Translations under genes and position numbers: made by a program
Part shown: one piece after another, positions 9,211 through 19,521 of the stretch
How the letters are laid out: the number at the start of each line of letters is the position of its first letter
Numbering within the stretch: position 1 is the stretch's first letter
DNA from: Amylibacter sp.
GTDB taxonomy: Bacteria; Pseudomonadota; Alphaproteobacteria; Rhodobacterales; Rhodobacteraceae
Assembly (NCBI GenBank): GCA_016764475.1
Contig: JAESRV010000003.1
Span: forward strand, 1 to 42,476
Reading direction: 5' to 3'
DNA: 42,476 nt
The notes under the pieces: model-generated
What the model was told of the DNA's origin: nothing
What the model saw: the letters and a program-made list of their open reading frames with translations, nothing else
The model's database searches: none

Positions 9211-10548
9211 CTACATAAACCGTGCCGCAAGCCTGTTTTGATGCTCCACGATCTTGCCCAATTCCACACCCGTCAAATGCCCGTCACGCACCACGGCGCG
9301 CCCCTCTACATATAGGTCGCGCACTTGGTGCGGGCCGGTCAGAACCAAGGCCGCCACAGGATCCCATGATCCCGCTGTAGCAATGCCGCTTGTCATGTCC
9401 CAGATCGCAAAATCAGCACGTTTTCCCACCTCAAGCGAGCCGCAGTCAGAACGCCCAAGCACCTGTGCGCCACCCAAAGTGGCGATCTCTAAAACCTCAC
9501 GCGCCGACATCGCATCGGCACCGTTTTGCACCCGTTGCAACAATAGCATCTGACGCGCTTCATCCAGCAAATGCCCCGCATCATTAGACGCAGACCCATC
9601 CACACCCAAGCCCACTTTCACACCTGCATCACGCATGGCACGCACAGGTGCAATGCCCGATCCAAGACGGCAGTTTGAACAAGGGCAATGGGCTACACCT
9701 GTGCCAGATTTAGAAAACAAATCAATCTCTTGCCCGTCTAACTTCACGCAATGTGCATGCCATACATCCGGCCCTGTCCACCCTAAATCCTCGGCATATT
9801 GCCCCGGACGACAGCCGAATTTTTCCAAGGAATAAGCAATGTCTTCATCGTTTTCCGCCAAGTGCGTATGCAACATCACACCCTTGTCACGGGCCAAAAT
9901 GGCACTGTCGCGCATCAACTCGCGGCTAACCGAAAACGGTGAACAAGGTGCAATGCCTACACGCACCATGGCACCCTCAGATGCATCATGGTGCGCATCA
10001 ATCACACGGATACAATCATCCAGAATATCCGCCTCTTTTTCGCACATCACATCGGGCGGCAGGCCGCCGTCACTTTCGCCGATACTCATGGAACCGCGCG
10101 TCGGGTGAAACCTAATACCGATGGTTTTAGCCGCATCAATAGTATCTTCCAAACGCACGCCTTTAGGGAAATGGTACAGATGGTCAGACGACAATGTGCA
10201 GCCCGACAAAGCTAGTTCTGCAAGCCCCACTTGGGCCGACACAAACATTTCCTCTGGCCCGAATTTTTGCCAGATCGGATAAAGCGACTGCAACCAGCCA
10301 AACAGCAACGCATCCTGGCCGCCCGGCACTGCACGGGTCAGGGTTTGTGACAGGTGGTGGTGGGTGTTCACCATGCCGGGCGTCACAACGCAGCCCTGTG
10401 CATTTAACGTTTCATCCCCCGATAACCCATGGCCCACCGCATCTATGACACCCCCCATGACACGAATATCAGCACCCTTTAATTCATCGCGCGCCCCGTT
10501 CATCGTTACCACAACATCGGCATTTTTGATCACAAGTGATTTGGTCAT
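9211..10548 (-). CDS. 8-oxoguanine deaminase / amidohydrolase family protein
   Basis: MTKSLVIKNADVVVTMNGARDELKGADIRVMGG; metal motif NTHHHLSQTLTRA; HTHLAENDEDIAY; VGLGVDGSASNDAG. Confidence 0.88.
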   Translation of the reverse strand: MTKSLVIKNADVVVTMNGARDELKGADIRVMGGVIDAVGHGLSGDETLNAQGCVVTPGMVNTHHHLSQTLTRAVPGGQDALLFGWLQSLYPIWQKFGPEEMFVSAQVGLAELALSGCTLSSDHLYHFPKGVRLEDTIDAAKTIGIRFHPTRGSMSIGESDGGLPPDVMCEKEADILDDCIRVIDAHHDASEGAMVRVGIAPCSPFSVSRELMRDSAILARDKGVMLHTHLAENDEDIAYSLEKFGCRPGQYAEDLGWTGPDVWHAHCVKLDGQEIDLFSKSGTGVAHCPCSNCRLGSGIAPVRAMRDAGVKVGLGVDGSASNDAGHLLDEARQMLLLQRVQNGADAMSAREVLEIATLGGAQVLGRSDCGSLEVGKRADFAIWDMTSGIATAGSWDPVAALVLTGPHQVRDLYVEGRAVVRDGHLTGVELGKIVEHQNRLAARFM

Positions 10549-10712
10549 TTTATCAATATCCGCCCTTTTTCCCGCCCGTATCTAACACAGGCCGAAAAAC
10601 ATACTATATCGGTAATTTTTGAAACACTTCCCGATTTTATCACAATCGTGTAAATGTGACTTGCTTTTTCACCCTAAAAAAGCTGAAATCGGCAACTTAA
10701 GGGAGTAATTTG

Positions 10713-11198
10713 ATGGAACAGATTTCGCGAAACACATTTCTAGACCGTTTTGGCGGTATCTATGAACATTCCGCATGGATTGCGGAAATGCTTTTTGATC
10801 GCAAAGGTCACTATACAGCTGAAAAACCATCTGATCTGGCAGGGCCGATGGCCAAGATCGTAGAAACCGCCCCGCAAGAATTGCAGATGGCCCTGTTGCG
10901 CGCGCATCCTGATCTGGCAGGAAAATTGGCCGTTTCAGCAAGCAGCAAATCAGAACAGGCAAGTGCCCAGTTGGATCAATGCAGCCAAGGTGAACTTGAT
11001 GCCTTCACCGCCCTAAATGCTTCTTACCGCGAAAAGTTCAATTTTCCGTTCATTTTGGCGGTACGGGATCGTAACCGCGCAGAAATACTGGAAAACTTCA
11101 AAAAACGTGTGGCTTATGATGTGGGTACAGAGTTTCGTGAGGCCTTAAATCAAGTTCACCAAATCGCCAAACTGCGCCTAGAGGCCCTAGGCGCGTAG
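10713..11198 (+). CDS. uraD: 2-oxo-4-hydroxy-4-carboxy-5-ureidoimidazoline (OHCU) decarboxylase
   Basis: FGGIYEHSAWIAEMLFD, LLRAHPDLAGKLA, NASYREKFNFPFILAVRDRNRAEILENFKKR. Confidence 0.9.
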   Translation: MEQISRNTFLDRFGGIYEHSAWIAEMLFDRKGHYTAEKPSDLAGPMAKIVETAPQELQMALLRAHPDLAGKLAVSASSKSEQASAQLDQCSQGELDAFTALNASYREKFNFPFILAVRDRNRAEILENFKKRVAYDVGTEFREALNQVHQIAKLRLEALGA

Positions 11199-11210
11199 GT
11201 CTATTGTGAT

Positions 11211-12161
11211 TTAGTCAATTTGCACACGACCCTTTTGAACCAATGTCATCGGTACAGTATTTGACCAGACCATCGCCATCTGCGCATTGCCCCGCGCTGT
11301 AATATCTGAATCAATAACAACGGGATAGACAACCAGCTTATGGATAGGATCAACCACACGCACCACGGGTTTTTTCCGGCCGCTCAATGCAGGTTGCTGG
11401 TATGCACTTGCCACACGTTGTGACTTGATCAGATCGGCAGGGTGAATATTTTGTGTGCCGCGCAATGCATTTCGGTTTTGGCGTCGGGCAAAAAGACTAT
11501 AGCCCCGCACAGATGTTCTGGCCCGTACAGGTTGTTCTGCACTGATCGCGGCAATATTATAATTATACCCGCTTGCACCTTGAATGCCCTGCCCTTGCGC
11601 CCGAATAACATCCGAAGGATGCTGTTGTCGGGTGCGCCGTGGCACCACCGTAACAGCGGCTACTTTAGCAGGCGTCTTAACAACAACTGGTACTTGCACT
11701 GTTGGGGTAACAGTTACAGGTTTCGCAGCTTGTGCCTTAAATAACGAACCTCCAAATAAACCTTTTTTACGTCTTTTGGGAATGGTATTCACAGGTTGAG
11801 TTCCCGCAGCAACCTGTTGCGTTTTCTTAGGTTTCACAGCAGTAACTTGCGCCGCAGGTTTGATCACTTTAGTCGCCAGTTTCCCTGACACTTTTGCCAG
11901 TTGTGTGGCGTTAAGCGATGGTTTGTTGTTTGCGCTACAATAGATTTGCCGTTTGCGATTAACGCGCGGCACCCAAGTGATCCGAGTGCCAGAACCGGCA
12001 CGGATGTAAACACACCCGTTCGAGTCCACATATTGTTTGCCTTTAAAGCTTGCAGGTGGTCGCTCTGCGGGGCCGCTATCGGTCCGTAGTGTTTGTGCGC
12101 TCGCTGCTCCGCCAAGGGTCATTATCCCTATGGCAAGTATCATTATTTTGTTTTTTAACAT
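11211..12161 (-). CDS. Secreted hypothetical protein, SPOR-domain-like type found in Rhodobacterales
   Basis: Signal peptide MLKNKIMILAIGIMTLGGAASA; RPPASFKGKQYVDSNGCVYIRAGSGTRITWVPRVNRKRQIYC; low-complexity basic middle region. Confidence 0.65.
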   Translation of the reverse strand: MLKNKIMILAIGIMTLGGAASAQTLRTDSGPAERPPASFKGKQYVDSNGCVYIRAGSGTRITWVPRVNRKRQIYCSANNKPSLNATQLAKVSGKLATKVIKPAAQVTAVKPKKTQQVAAGTQPVNTIPKRRKKGLFGGSLFKAQAAKPVTVTPTVQVPVVVKTPAKVAAVTVVPRRTRQQHPSDVIRAQGQGIQGASGYNYNIAAISAEQPVRARTSVRGYSLFARRQNRNALRGTQNIHPADLIKSQRVASAYQQPALSGRKKPVVRVVDPIHKLVVYPVVIDSDITARGNAQMAMVWSNTVPMTLVQKGRVQID

Positions 12162-12302
12162 CTCGTGCCCCCAAGATATGGGGTAAACTGCCAAGTTTTT
12201 AAGAATTAGTAAAGCTATATTTTAGGATAGATACACAGGATTTTTTCATCCCAGACAAAAGCCGCTTATAAAACCATGAAGCCGCAGCATTAGGGGGGGA
12301 TT

Positions 12303-13679
12303 TTACTGCTTTGATCTTTTGCGATAAATCGTACTTGGCGCGACCCCCAAAACCTCTGCCGCTTTGGGAATAGAGCCGCCTTGCGCACGTATTGTCGCCT
12401 CAATAAATCTTTGTTCCACCTCATCCAGTTGCAAGCCCACAAGCTGATGGATTGCATTACTGTTGCGTTCGATTGAAAACCTGTCTTCGGTTGCGTCCTT
12501 TATACGGCCCAAACTGGCCCTTCCTTGGGATGAAAAACCGACGGGTAACATATCGCCCGCCACCAAACGCGCATCATGTGTGGCAACAATTTTATGTAGC
12601 AGGTTTCCTAACTGGCTGATATTTCCAGGCCAGTTATGCGTTAGAAATAATTCCGATACCTCATCCGACAAGCCACCAAACGCCTTTTTCTCGGTTCGCG
12701 AAAGCCGCGCCAGAATGGCTTCTGCCGCAAAAATAATATCATCCCCCCTTTCGCGCAGCGCTGGTACATCAACGGTCAGAATATGAAGCTGATAAAACAG
12801 ATCTTCACGGATTTTTCGGGTTTCCAACAACACTTGCGGATCAATGCTGCTTGAACAGATAATTCTGGGAAATGCCTTTCCCGCATGATCCAGGCTTGGG
12901 TCATTCTGACTGGCTTTTTGTAAAAAAGACCCCAGTTTGGATTGTAAAATCGGGTCCAGTTCGGCCACTTCATTGATATACAAAGTGCCGCCATAAGCCT
13001 GCCGCAATGCCCCTGTTTCCGCGCCCTTTGGCGCCAGATTTAAGTCTTCAATCGCACCAAACAATGTACTTTCTTGCATCACTGGCGTCAAATCACCGCC
13101 GCTATACATCACAAAAGGGCGCGCATCATCGCCCGCATGTTCATGAATGGCGGCCGCACAAGTGCTTTTTCCTGTGCCATGTTCCCCAACAACAAAAACC
13201 GGGGCGGTAGAGGGCGCGATACGCATAATTTTACGGTACATTTCTTGCATCAATGGGCCGCGCCCGGTGAAACCATAAAAACTGCCGGCCCCGAAATCTA
13301 TTTCGGGATTGATTTCAATGCTGGCCAGTGCTGATGATACGGTCGCCAAAAGCCGTTCATCCGAAAACGGTTTCAGCAGAAAATCGAACGCGCCCGCACG
13401 CATGGCTTCAACCGCACGATTAATCGACCCGTTTGAGGTAATGACGATAATCTTGGCTTGCGGATTTTCACGCACCAGCTTGCGGATCACCTCTACCCCG
13501 TCCATATCGGGCAGGAACATATCCATAATCACAACTGAATGATTATCGCGGCGAAACTGCGCCAAGCCTTCGGTGCCGGTCATTGCCACATTCACCTTAT
13601 AGCCCGCACTTGTCAGGCTAGCGTTATAGATCATCTGTAGTGTTGGCGTGTCTTCAATCAGCAGCAGTTTTTGGATCAT
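12303..13679 (-). CDS. NtrC-family response regulator (REC-AAA+-Fis HTH) with degenerate AAA+ motifs
   Basis: REC domain LLIEDTPTLQMIYNASL / VIMDMFLPDMDG / KPF; Walker A GEHGTGKST; GGTLYINEV; Fis HTH IPKAAEVLGVAPSTIYRKR. Confidence 0.88.
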   Translation of the reverse strand: MIQKLLLIEDTPTLQMIYNASLTSAGYKVNVAMTGTEGLAQFRRDNHSVVIMDMFLPDMDGVEVIRKLVRENPQAKIIVITSNGSINRAVEAMRAGAFDFLLKPFSDERLLATVSSALASIEINPEIDFGAGSFYGFTGRGPLMQEMYRKIMRIAPSTAPVFVVGEHGTGKSTCAAAIHEHAGDDARPFVMYSGGDLTPVMQESTLFGAIEDLNLAPKGAETGALRQAYGGTLYINEVAELDPILQSKLGSFLQKASQNDPSLDHAGKAFPRIICSSSIDPQVLLETRKIREDLFYQLHILTVDVPALRERGDDIIFAAEAILARLSRTEKKAFGGLSDEVSELFLTHNWPGNISQLGNLLHKIVATHDARLVAGDMLPVGFSSQGRASLGRIKDATEDRFSIERNSNAIHQLVGLQLDEVEQRFIEATIRAQGGSIPKAAEVLGVAPSTIYRKRSKQ

Positions 13680-14074
13680 AATGCCCGTCCGCGCATCGCT
13701 TTATCTGTCTTTAAAAATTGCACCCAGTCATCAAGTTGTTCAATGGTATGTTTAACAATAGTTGAGGGGAATACACCGCTTAACCCGTTGTATTCATTTA
13801 TCTCATTAGCATTTTTACGCAGTTCTTCTGCGCCCACTACACCTGCCAATGAGATCAGAACATGGCTGGGTTCTTTCAGCAAATCAACGGCTTTGGCAGC
13901 ATGTGCGGCCTTCAGGCCACGGCGCGTGTTTTTAACGTCAATCACCAGCTTATCAATCAGTATCAAAGACTGTTGCTGCCCCAGCTTCTTCAAAAGCTCT
14001 ATGTATATTTCATTTTGAAAATTTTCAACCATCGTGCCAAACCCATCGTGCGTTAAACTGTCCAGGATAGACAA
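13676..14074 (-). CDS. Hpt (histidine phosphotransfer)-like protein
   Basis: EPSHVLISLAGVVGAEELRKNANEIN resembles Hpt H-x-L-x-S-x-A-G-x-x-G-A; ATGA overlap with the downstream response regulator. Confidence 0.6.
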   Translation of the reverse strand: MSILDSLTHDGFGTMVENFQNEIYIELLKKLGQQQSLILIDKLVIDVKNTRRGLKAAHAAKAVDLLKEPSHVLISLAGVVGAEELRKNANEINEYNGLSGVFPSTIVKHTIEQLDDWVQFLKTDKAMRGRAL

Positions 14075-14124
14075 TTTAACGCAGTATAGATCAGAAGCTT
14101 TGCAAAATGCAAAGATTTATCAGG

Positions 14125-16017
14125 TTAACCTAACGGATACCCTAACCCTTTCAGGGCTTCAGTGATCTCATCCAAGATCACAGGATCATCAATGGTTGCG
14201 GGCATTTTCCACGCATCCGCATCAGCAATTTTAGCGATCGTGCCACGCAAAATCTTGCCAGAACGGGTTTTGGGCAAACGATCCACCACACAAGCCAGCT
14301 TGAATGCCGCCACAGGGCCAATGGTTTTGCGCACCAATGTCACACATTCCGCTACCACCTGATCATGCGGTTTTTCGCACCCCGCATTCAGGCACAAGAA
14401 ACCCATCGGTAATTGCCCTTTCAGGGCATCTTTCACCCCCAAAACCGCACATTCGGCAACATCTTCATGGCTTGCCAGAACCTCTTCCATCTGGCCGGTA
14501 GACAGGCGGTGGCCAGCCACATTGATCACATCATCGGTGCGCGCCATAATATAAAGATAGCCGTCATCATCCATATAGCCCGCATCACCGGTTTCATAAA
14601 ACCCGGGAAAAGCTTCCAGATAAGACGCACGATAACGTGCTTCGGCATTCCAAAGTGTTGGCAAAGTACCGGGCGGCAAAGGCAGTTTGATCACAATCGC
14701 CCCCAATTCACCGCGCGGCAACTCAACACCCGCGTCATCCAGAATTTGCAAATCAAACCCCGGCAAAGGCACCGAAGGCGAGCCAAGTTTCACCGGCATC
14801 AACTCAATCCCCACAGGGTTACACACTGCCGGGAAGCCGATTTCGGTTTGCCACCAATGATCAATCACCGGCACACCCAATTGGTCTTGCGCCCAGATAA
14901 TTGTATCAGGATCGGCCCGTTCTCCAGCCAAGAATAAATACTTCAAACAGGACAAATCGTACTTTTTAACAAACTCACCCTTGGGATCGACCCGTTTTAT
15001 TGCACGAAACGCGGTTGGTGCGGTAAAAAATGATTTCACCCCGTGTTCCGAGATCACCCGCCAGAACGTACCCGCATCAGGCGTGCCAATCGGTTTGCCT
15101 TCAAACACAATTGTCGTACTACCGTTGATCAGCGGCCCATAGCAAATATAGGAATGCCCCACGACCCAACCCACATCAGATGCCGCCCAAAACACATCGC
15201 CAGGCGCCACGTTATAGATGTTTTTCATCGTCCAACTTAACGCCACAATATGCCCACCCGTCGGGCGCACCACGCCCTTGGGTTCGCCCGTGGTGCCAGA
15301 GGTATAAAGGATATAAACGGGATCATCGCCACGCATTGGCACACACGGCGCAAGGGGCGCATCTTTTTGGAATTCCTGCCAGTCCAAATCGCGGCCCGCA
15401 ACCATATTGGCGGCCAGTTGATCGCGTTGCAGGATCACACAAAAATCCACCTTATGGTCGGCCAGATCAATCGCACCGTCAATCAGCGGTTTATAGGCAA
15501 TCACCCCACTTGGTTCCACCCCGCAAGAGGCCGCAATGATGGCCTTGGGGGTTGCATCGTTGATCCGTGTGGCCAACTCGGCAGGGGCAAAACCGCCAAA
15601 CACCACTGAATGTATCGCCCCGATACGCGAACAGGCCAGCATGGCAATCAGTGCTTCCGAAATCATCGGCATATAGATGATCACACGGTCGCCTTTTTCA
15701 ATGCCCTGCGCTTGCAAACCGCCCGCAAACCGCGCGACTTTTTCCAGCAGTTCCGCATAGGTGATCTTGGCCGAATTGCCCGTGATCGGGCTATCGTAAA
15801 TGATCGCCACCTGATCGCCGCGCCCCGCTTCCACATGGCGGTCAATGGCGTTGTAACAGGTGTTTATTTCGCCGTCTTTATACCACTCGTAAATCGGGGC
15901 GTTTTCATCAAACAATGCCTTTGACGGCTGTTTTGACCAAGCTACATCTTTTGCCGCTTCCATCCAAAATGCTTCAGGATCAGATTGCCAATTTGCGTAT
16001 ACTTCTTTGTAAGTCAT
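14125..16017 (-). CDS. prpE: Propionyl-CoA synthetase (acyl-CoA synthetase, AMP-forming)
   Basis: YILYTSGTTGEPKGVVRPTGGH, FWAASDVGWVVGHSYICYGPL, DHWWQTEIGFP, LPKTRSGKILRGTI. Confidence 0.92.
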   Translation of the reverse strand: MTYKEVYANWQSDPEAFWMEAAKDVAWSKQPSKALFDENAPIYEWYKDGEINTCYNAIDRHVEAGRGDQVAIIYDSPITGNSAKITYAELLEKVARFAGGLQAQGIEKGDRVIIYMPMISEALIAMLACSRIGAIHSVVFGGFAPAELATRINDATPKAIIAASCGVEPSGVIAYKPLIDGAIDLADHKVDFCVILQRDQLAANMVAGRDLDWQEFQKDAPLAPCVPMRGDDPVYILYTSGTTGEPKGVVRPTGGHIVALSWTMKNIYNVAPGDVFWAASDVGWVVGHSYICYGPLINGSTTIVFEGKPIGTPDAGTFWRVISEHGVKSFFTAPTAFRAIKRVDPKGEFVKKYDLSCLKYLFLAGERADPDTIIWAQDQLGVPVIDHWWQTEIGFPAVCNPVGIELMPVKLGSPSVPLPGFDLQILDDAGVELPRGELGAIVIKLPLPPGTLPTLWNAEARYRASYLEAFPGFYETGDAGYMDDDGYLYIMARTDDVINVAGHRLSTGQMEEVLASHEDVAECAVLGVKDALKGQLPMGFLCLNAGCEKPHDQVVAECVTLVRKTIGPVAAFKLACVVDRLPKTRSGKILRGTIAKIADADAWKMPATIDDPVILDEITEALKGLGYPLG

Positions 16018-16022
16018 CGACC

Positions 16023-18170
16023 CTACCCTTTATCTTTTTCTGTCTTGGCGCGCGTCACAAGTTCCAAAACCTGCTTGGCGGCTTCAGGAATATTTGTGCC
16101 CGGCCCAAAAATGGCCCGCACCCCCACTTGGCGTAAAAAATTGTAATCATCGGGCGGAATTACGCCCCCGCAAATCACGATAATATCGCCGCCACCTTTG
16201 TTTTTTAACGCATGCACCAGTTGCGGTGCCAGCGTGGTGTGACCTGCCGCTTGTGATGAGATACCAACCACATCAACACCTTTTTCAATCGCGTCCATTG
16301 CCGCTTCTTCAGGGGTTTGAAAAAGCGGGCCCATTTCAATATCAAAGCCAATGTCAGAAAACGCCGTGGCAATCACCTTACCACCCCGGTCATGCCCGTC
16401 CTGACCCATTTTAACCACCATCATTGATGGTTTTTTTCCGTATTTTACTGCAAATTCAGCAACTTCCGCTTGAATATCCATGAAACCCTGATCGCCTTCA
16501 TAAGCCGCACCATAGACACCTTCCAGCAGTTTCACCTTGGCCTTATGGCGCCCGAATGCGCGTTCCATTGCATCCGATATTTCACCCACAGTGGCACGCG
16601 CACGCGCCGCTTCAATCGCCAGATCCAATAGATTACCGTCCGCACGCGCCCCCTGTTCCAACGCTGTCAAAGTCGCTTCACAAGCCGCCGTATCCCGTGA
16701 TTTACGGATGTCCTTCAACCGTGCAATCTGCGCATCGCGCACTGCCGAATTGTCGATCATACGCACATCAATACCCGCGTCTTCATCGGTCTGAAACTTG
16801 TTTACGCCGACAATAATATCTTCACCGCGATCCACACGTGCCTGTTTTTCAGCCGCTGCACGTTCAATTTCCAGCTTCGGCATGCCATCTTCCACGGCCT
16901 TTGTCATACCGCCCATCGCATCAACCTGACCGATCAATTCCCACGCCTTATCGGCCAGTTCCTGCGTCAGGCTTTCAACATAATAAGACCCGGCAAGCGG
17001 ATCAACCACGCGTGTAACACCGGTTTCATTTTGCAAAATCAGTTGCGTATTACGCGCCAAACGCGCAGCCGCATCAGAGGGCAAAGCAATCGCTTCATCA
17101 TAGCTGTTGGTGTGCAAAGATTGCGTCCCGCCCAGCACCGCTGACATCGCTTCATAAGCGGTGCGAATGGCGTTGTTATAGGGGTCTTGTTCCTGCAACG
17201 AAACGCCACTGGTCTGGCAGTGCGTGCGCAGCATCAAAGATTTCTCATTTTCAGCCCCAAATTCAGTCATAATACGGTGCCAAAGCAACCGTGCTGCCCG
17301 CAATTTTGCCGCTTCCATGAAGAAATTCATACCTATTGCAAAAAAGAATGACAGGCGGGGTGCGAAAGCATCCACATCCATGCCACGCGCAATCGCGGCG
17401 CGGACATATTCCTTACCATCCGCCAGCGTAAATGCCAGCTCTTGCACAAGCGTCGCACCCGCTTCTTGCATGTGATAACCGCTGATCGAGATTGAATTAA
17501 ACTTGGGCATCTCCCGGCTGGTAAAATCAATAATGTCCGACACAATCCGCATCGAAGGTTCGGGCGGATAGATATAAGTATTGCGCACCATGAACTCTTT
17601 CAGCACGTCATTCTGGATCGTGCCCGACAGGTTTGCACGATCAACCCCCTGCTCTTCACCAGCCACAATAAAACTGGCCAACACCGGTATTACCGCACCA
17701 TTCATCGTCATTGACACGCTGATTTTATCCAGCGGAATACCGTCAAACAGGATTTTCATATCCTCGACACTATCAATGGCCACCCCCGCCTTGCCAACGT
17801 CACCCACAACCCGTTCGTGGTCACTATCATAGCCGCGATGCGTTGCCAGATCGAACGCTACAGAAACCCCCTGCTGCCCGCTGGCCAGCCCTTTGCGGTA
17901 AAACGCATTGCTTTCCTCAGCCGTCGAAAACCCCGCATATTGGCGGATTGTCCAAGGCCGCCCCGCATACATCGTGGCCTTCGGGCCGCGCGTGAAAGGG
18001 GCTGATCCCGGCGTTGATCCCAAATGATCAACCGCATCCAAATCCGCTTCTGTATAAAGCGGTTTGATGGCAATGCCTTCAGGCGTTTGCCATGTCAAAT
18101 CATCCAGTGGCTTGCCGCGTAATTCTTTTTCTGCAAGGCTTTTCCAGGTCTTAAGCTCAGAGGTGCTCAT
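16023..18170 (-). CDS. Methylmalonyl-CoA mutase (single-subunit)
   Basis: [57 protein letters not shown]12 motif [16 protein letters not shown]; 715 aa. Confidence 0.96.
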   Translation of the reverse strand: MSTSELKTWKSLAEKELRGKPLDDLTWQTPEGIAIKPLYTEADLDAVDHLGSTPGSAPFTRGPKATMYAGRPWTIRQYAGFSTAEESNAFYRKGLASGQQGVSVAFDLATHRGYDSDHERVVGDVGKAGVAIDSVEDMKILFDGIPLDKISVSMTMNGAVIPVLASFIVAGEEQGVDRANLSGTIQNDVLKEFMVRNTYIYPPEPSMRIVSDIIDFTSREMPKFNSISISGYHMQEAGATLVQELAFTLADGKEYVRAAIARGMDVDAFAPRLSFFFAIGMNFFMEAAKLRAARLLWHRIMTEFGAENEKSLMLRTHCQTSGVSLQEQDPYNNAIRTAYEAMSAVLGGTQSLHTNSYDEAIALPSDAAARLARNTQLILQNETGVTRVVDPLAGSYYVESLTQELADKAWELIGQVDAMGGMTKAVEDGMPKLEIERAAAEKQARVDRGEDIIVGVNKFQTDEDAGIDVRMIDNSAVRDAQIARLKDIRKSRDTAACEATLTALEQGARADGNLLDLAIEAARARATVGEISDAMERAFGRHKAKVKLLEGVYGAAYEGDQGFMDIQAEVAEFAVKYGKKPSMMVVKMGQDGHDRGGKVIATAFSDIGFDIEMGPLFQTPEEAAMDAIEKGVDVVGISSQAAGHTTLAPQLVHALKNKGGGDIIVICGGVIPPDDYNFLRQVGVRAIFGPGTNIPEAAKQVLELVTRAKTEKDKG

Positions 18171-18201
18171 AGCGCATACTCCTTTGTTTTATATATGAAA
18201 T

Positions 18202-19449
18202 TCAGTCTCGAAATTCTTCGCGCCCGGGGATGCGGCCAAAAGCTATTTTGGCCCCCGTAAAGGGTGTTATTTCGCGTGGGCGTTCGCCATAAATCAGCGT
18301 ATCCTGCCCGTAGCGTTGGTTGATCGCGTCGACCAAAACACACAGGTTTTCGCGCTTGGTGCGCATCCCTGCACGTGTCCGATCCTCGAACAAATCCGCC
18401 GTATGCCTGTGCGCAGGCACCAGCCCGCCCAGCATCACGCTGGTTGAAATTGGCTGGCTGAAAACCAAGCCATCCCAGAATTCCCGAAACAAGGCCAGCA
18501 ACTGGAAACTGTCCTGTGTAGCCCGTATGCGGCGCCCCAAACCGCAGCGACCTTTTTGTGAACATTTCACCGAAATGTGTAAATAGGTGGCAAAAGCGTT
18601 TTCGCGCCGCAGCCGTGTGGCGGCCTTGATCAGCAAGCGGCGCGTTACCAGACGTGCGGCTTCCGCGTTGCGATTGTTGTAAGATAGAACCTGTCCATGC
18701 CCCAAGGAACGTGCGGGTTTGGACGCAGGCAATGGAATATCTTCGCCCTGAAACGCGCGGATAAATCGTTCGCCCTGCACCCCGCCCCAGATTTTGCGGG
18801 CGTGTTTGGGGGGCAATGCGTAAAGGGCGGGGATGGTGGTAATTCCAGCGGCATCCAACCGTGCGCTTATCCCGTGGCTGATTCCCGGAATATCGCGTAA
18901 TTTCAAATGGTTGATCTTGTCTGGCAACACTTCTGGCAACAGCCATTCCAGCCCATTTGGTTTGCGCAATTCGCCCGCCAATTTGGCCAGAAGTAAGCTG
19001 GGCCCAAGCCCGATTGAACAGCGCATCGCGGGGCCGACTTGCGCGTAAATCTGCTGGCGCATCTGTTCGGCCAACCCAAGGGCTGTTTCCAACCGCTGCG
19101 CCCCACCCGATAAACGTATAGAGAACTCGTCCACCGAATGCGCGGCCTCTATCGGCAACACCTGTTCTATCGCGCCTTTGATCCGGTGATGATAGTCCAC
19201 GTAAACATCGTGGCGTGCGGCCCGAAACTGCATGTCGGGGATCATTTGTTGCGCTTCGCGCATCCGCATCCCGAACTTCAGCCCCTGATTTTTCGCTTCG
19301 TAACTGGCCGCAATGATCGCCGCATTGGGCTGCATTGTTGTCACCACACCAACGGGGCGACCGCGTAAATTCGGGTCTTCTTGCTGTTCCACACTGGCAA
19401 AATAGCTGTTCATATCTAGATAAAGCAGCCGTAATCGGGCTTTGGTCAT
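18202..19449 (-). CDS. Y-family DNA polymerase (DinB/UmuC-like)
   Basis: LYLDMNSYFASVEQQEDPNLRGRPVGVV, AASYEAKNQGLKFGMRMREA, HSVDEFSIRLSG, CSIGLGPSLLLAKLAGELRKPNG, IPGISHGISARLDAAGI. Confidence 0.9.
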   Translation of the reverse strand: MTKARLRLLYLDMNSYFASVEQQEDPNLRGRPVGVVTTMQPNAAIIAASYEAKNQGLKFGMRMREAQQMIPDMQFRAARHDVYVDYHHRIKGAIEQVLPIEAAHSVDEFSIRLSGGAQRLETALGLAEQMRQQIYAQVGPAMRCSIGLGPSLLLAKLAGELRKPNGLEWLLPEVLPDKINHLKLRDIPGISHGISARLDAAGITTIPALYALPPKHARKIWGGVQGERFIRAFQGEDIPLPASKPARSLGHGQVLSYNNRNAEAARLVTRRLLIKAATRLRRENAFATYLHISVKCSQKGRCGLGRRIRATQDSFQLLALFREFWDGLVFSQPISTSVMLGGLVPAHRHTADLFEDRTRAGMRTKRENLCVLVDAINQRYGQDTLIYGERPREITPFTGAKIAFGRIPGREEFRD

Positions 19450-19521
19450 CGGTCTTCACTTTGGATTGGGTTAACCCAAGTTTAGAACAAATAGGGAACA
19501 TATGAAAGCGGGAAGTTGGAA

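Noticed and set aside
18167-19501. 444-aa ORF overlapping the Y-family polymerase on the same strand
   Set aside because: Different frame of the same DNA; translation is Arg/Gly-rich with no recognisable motifs, whereas 18202..19449 has clear polymerase motifs.
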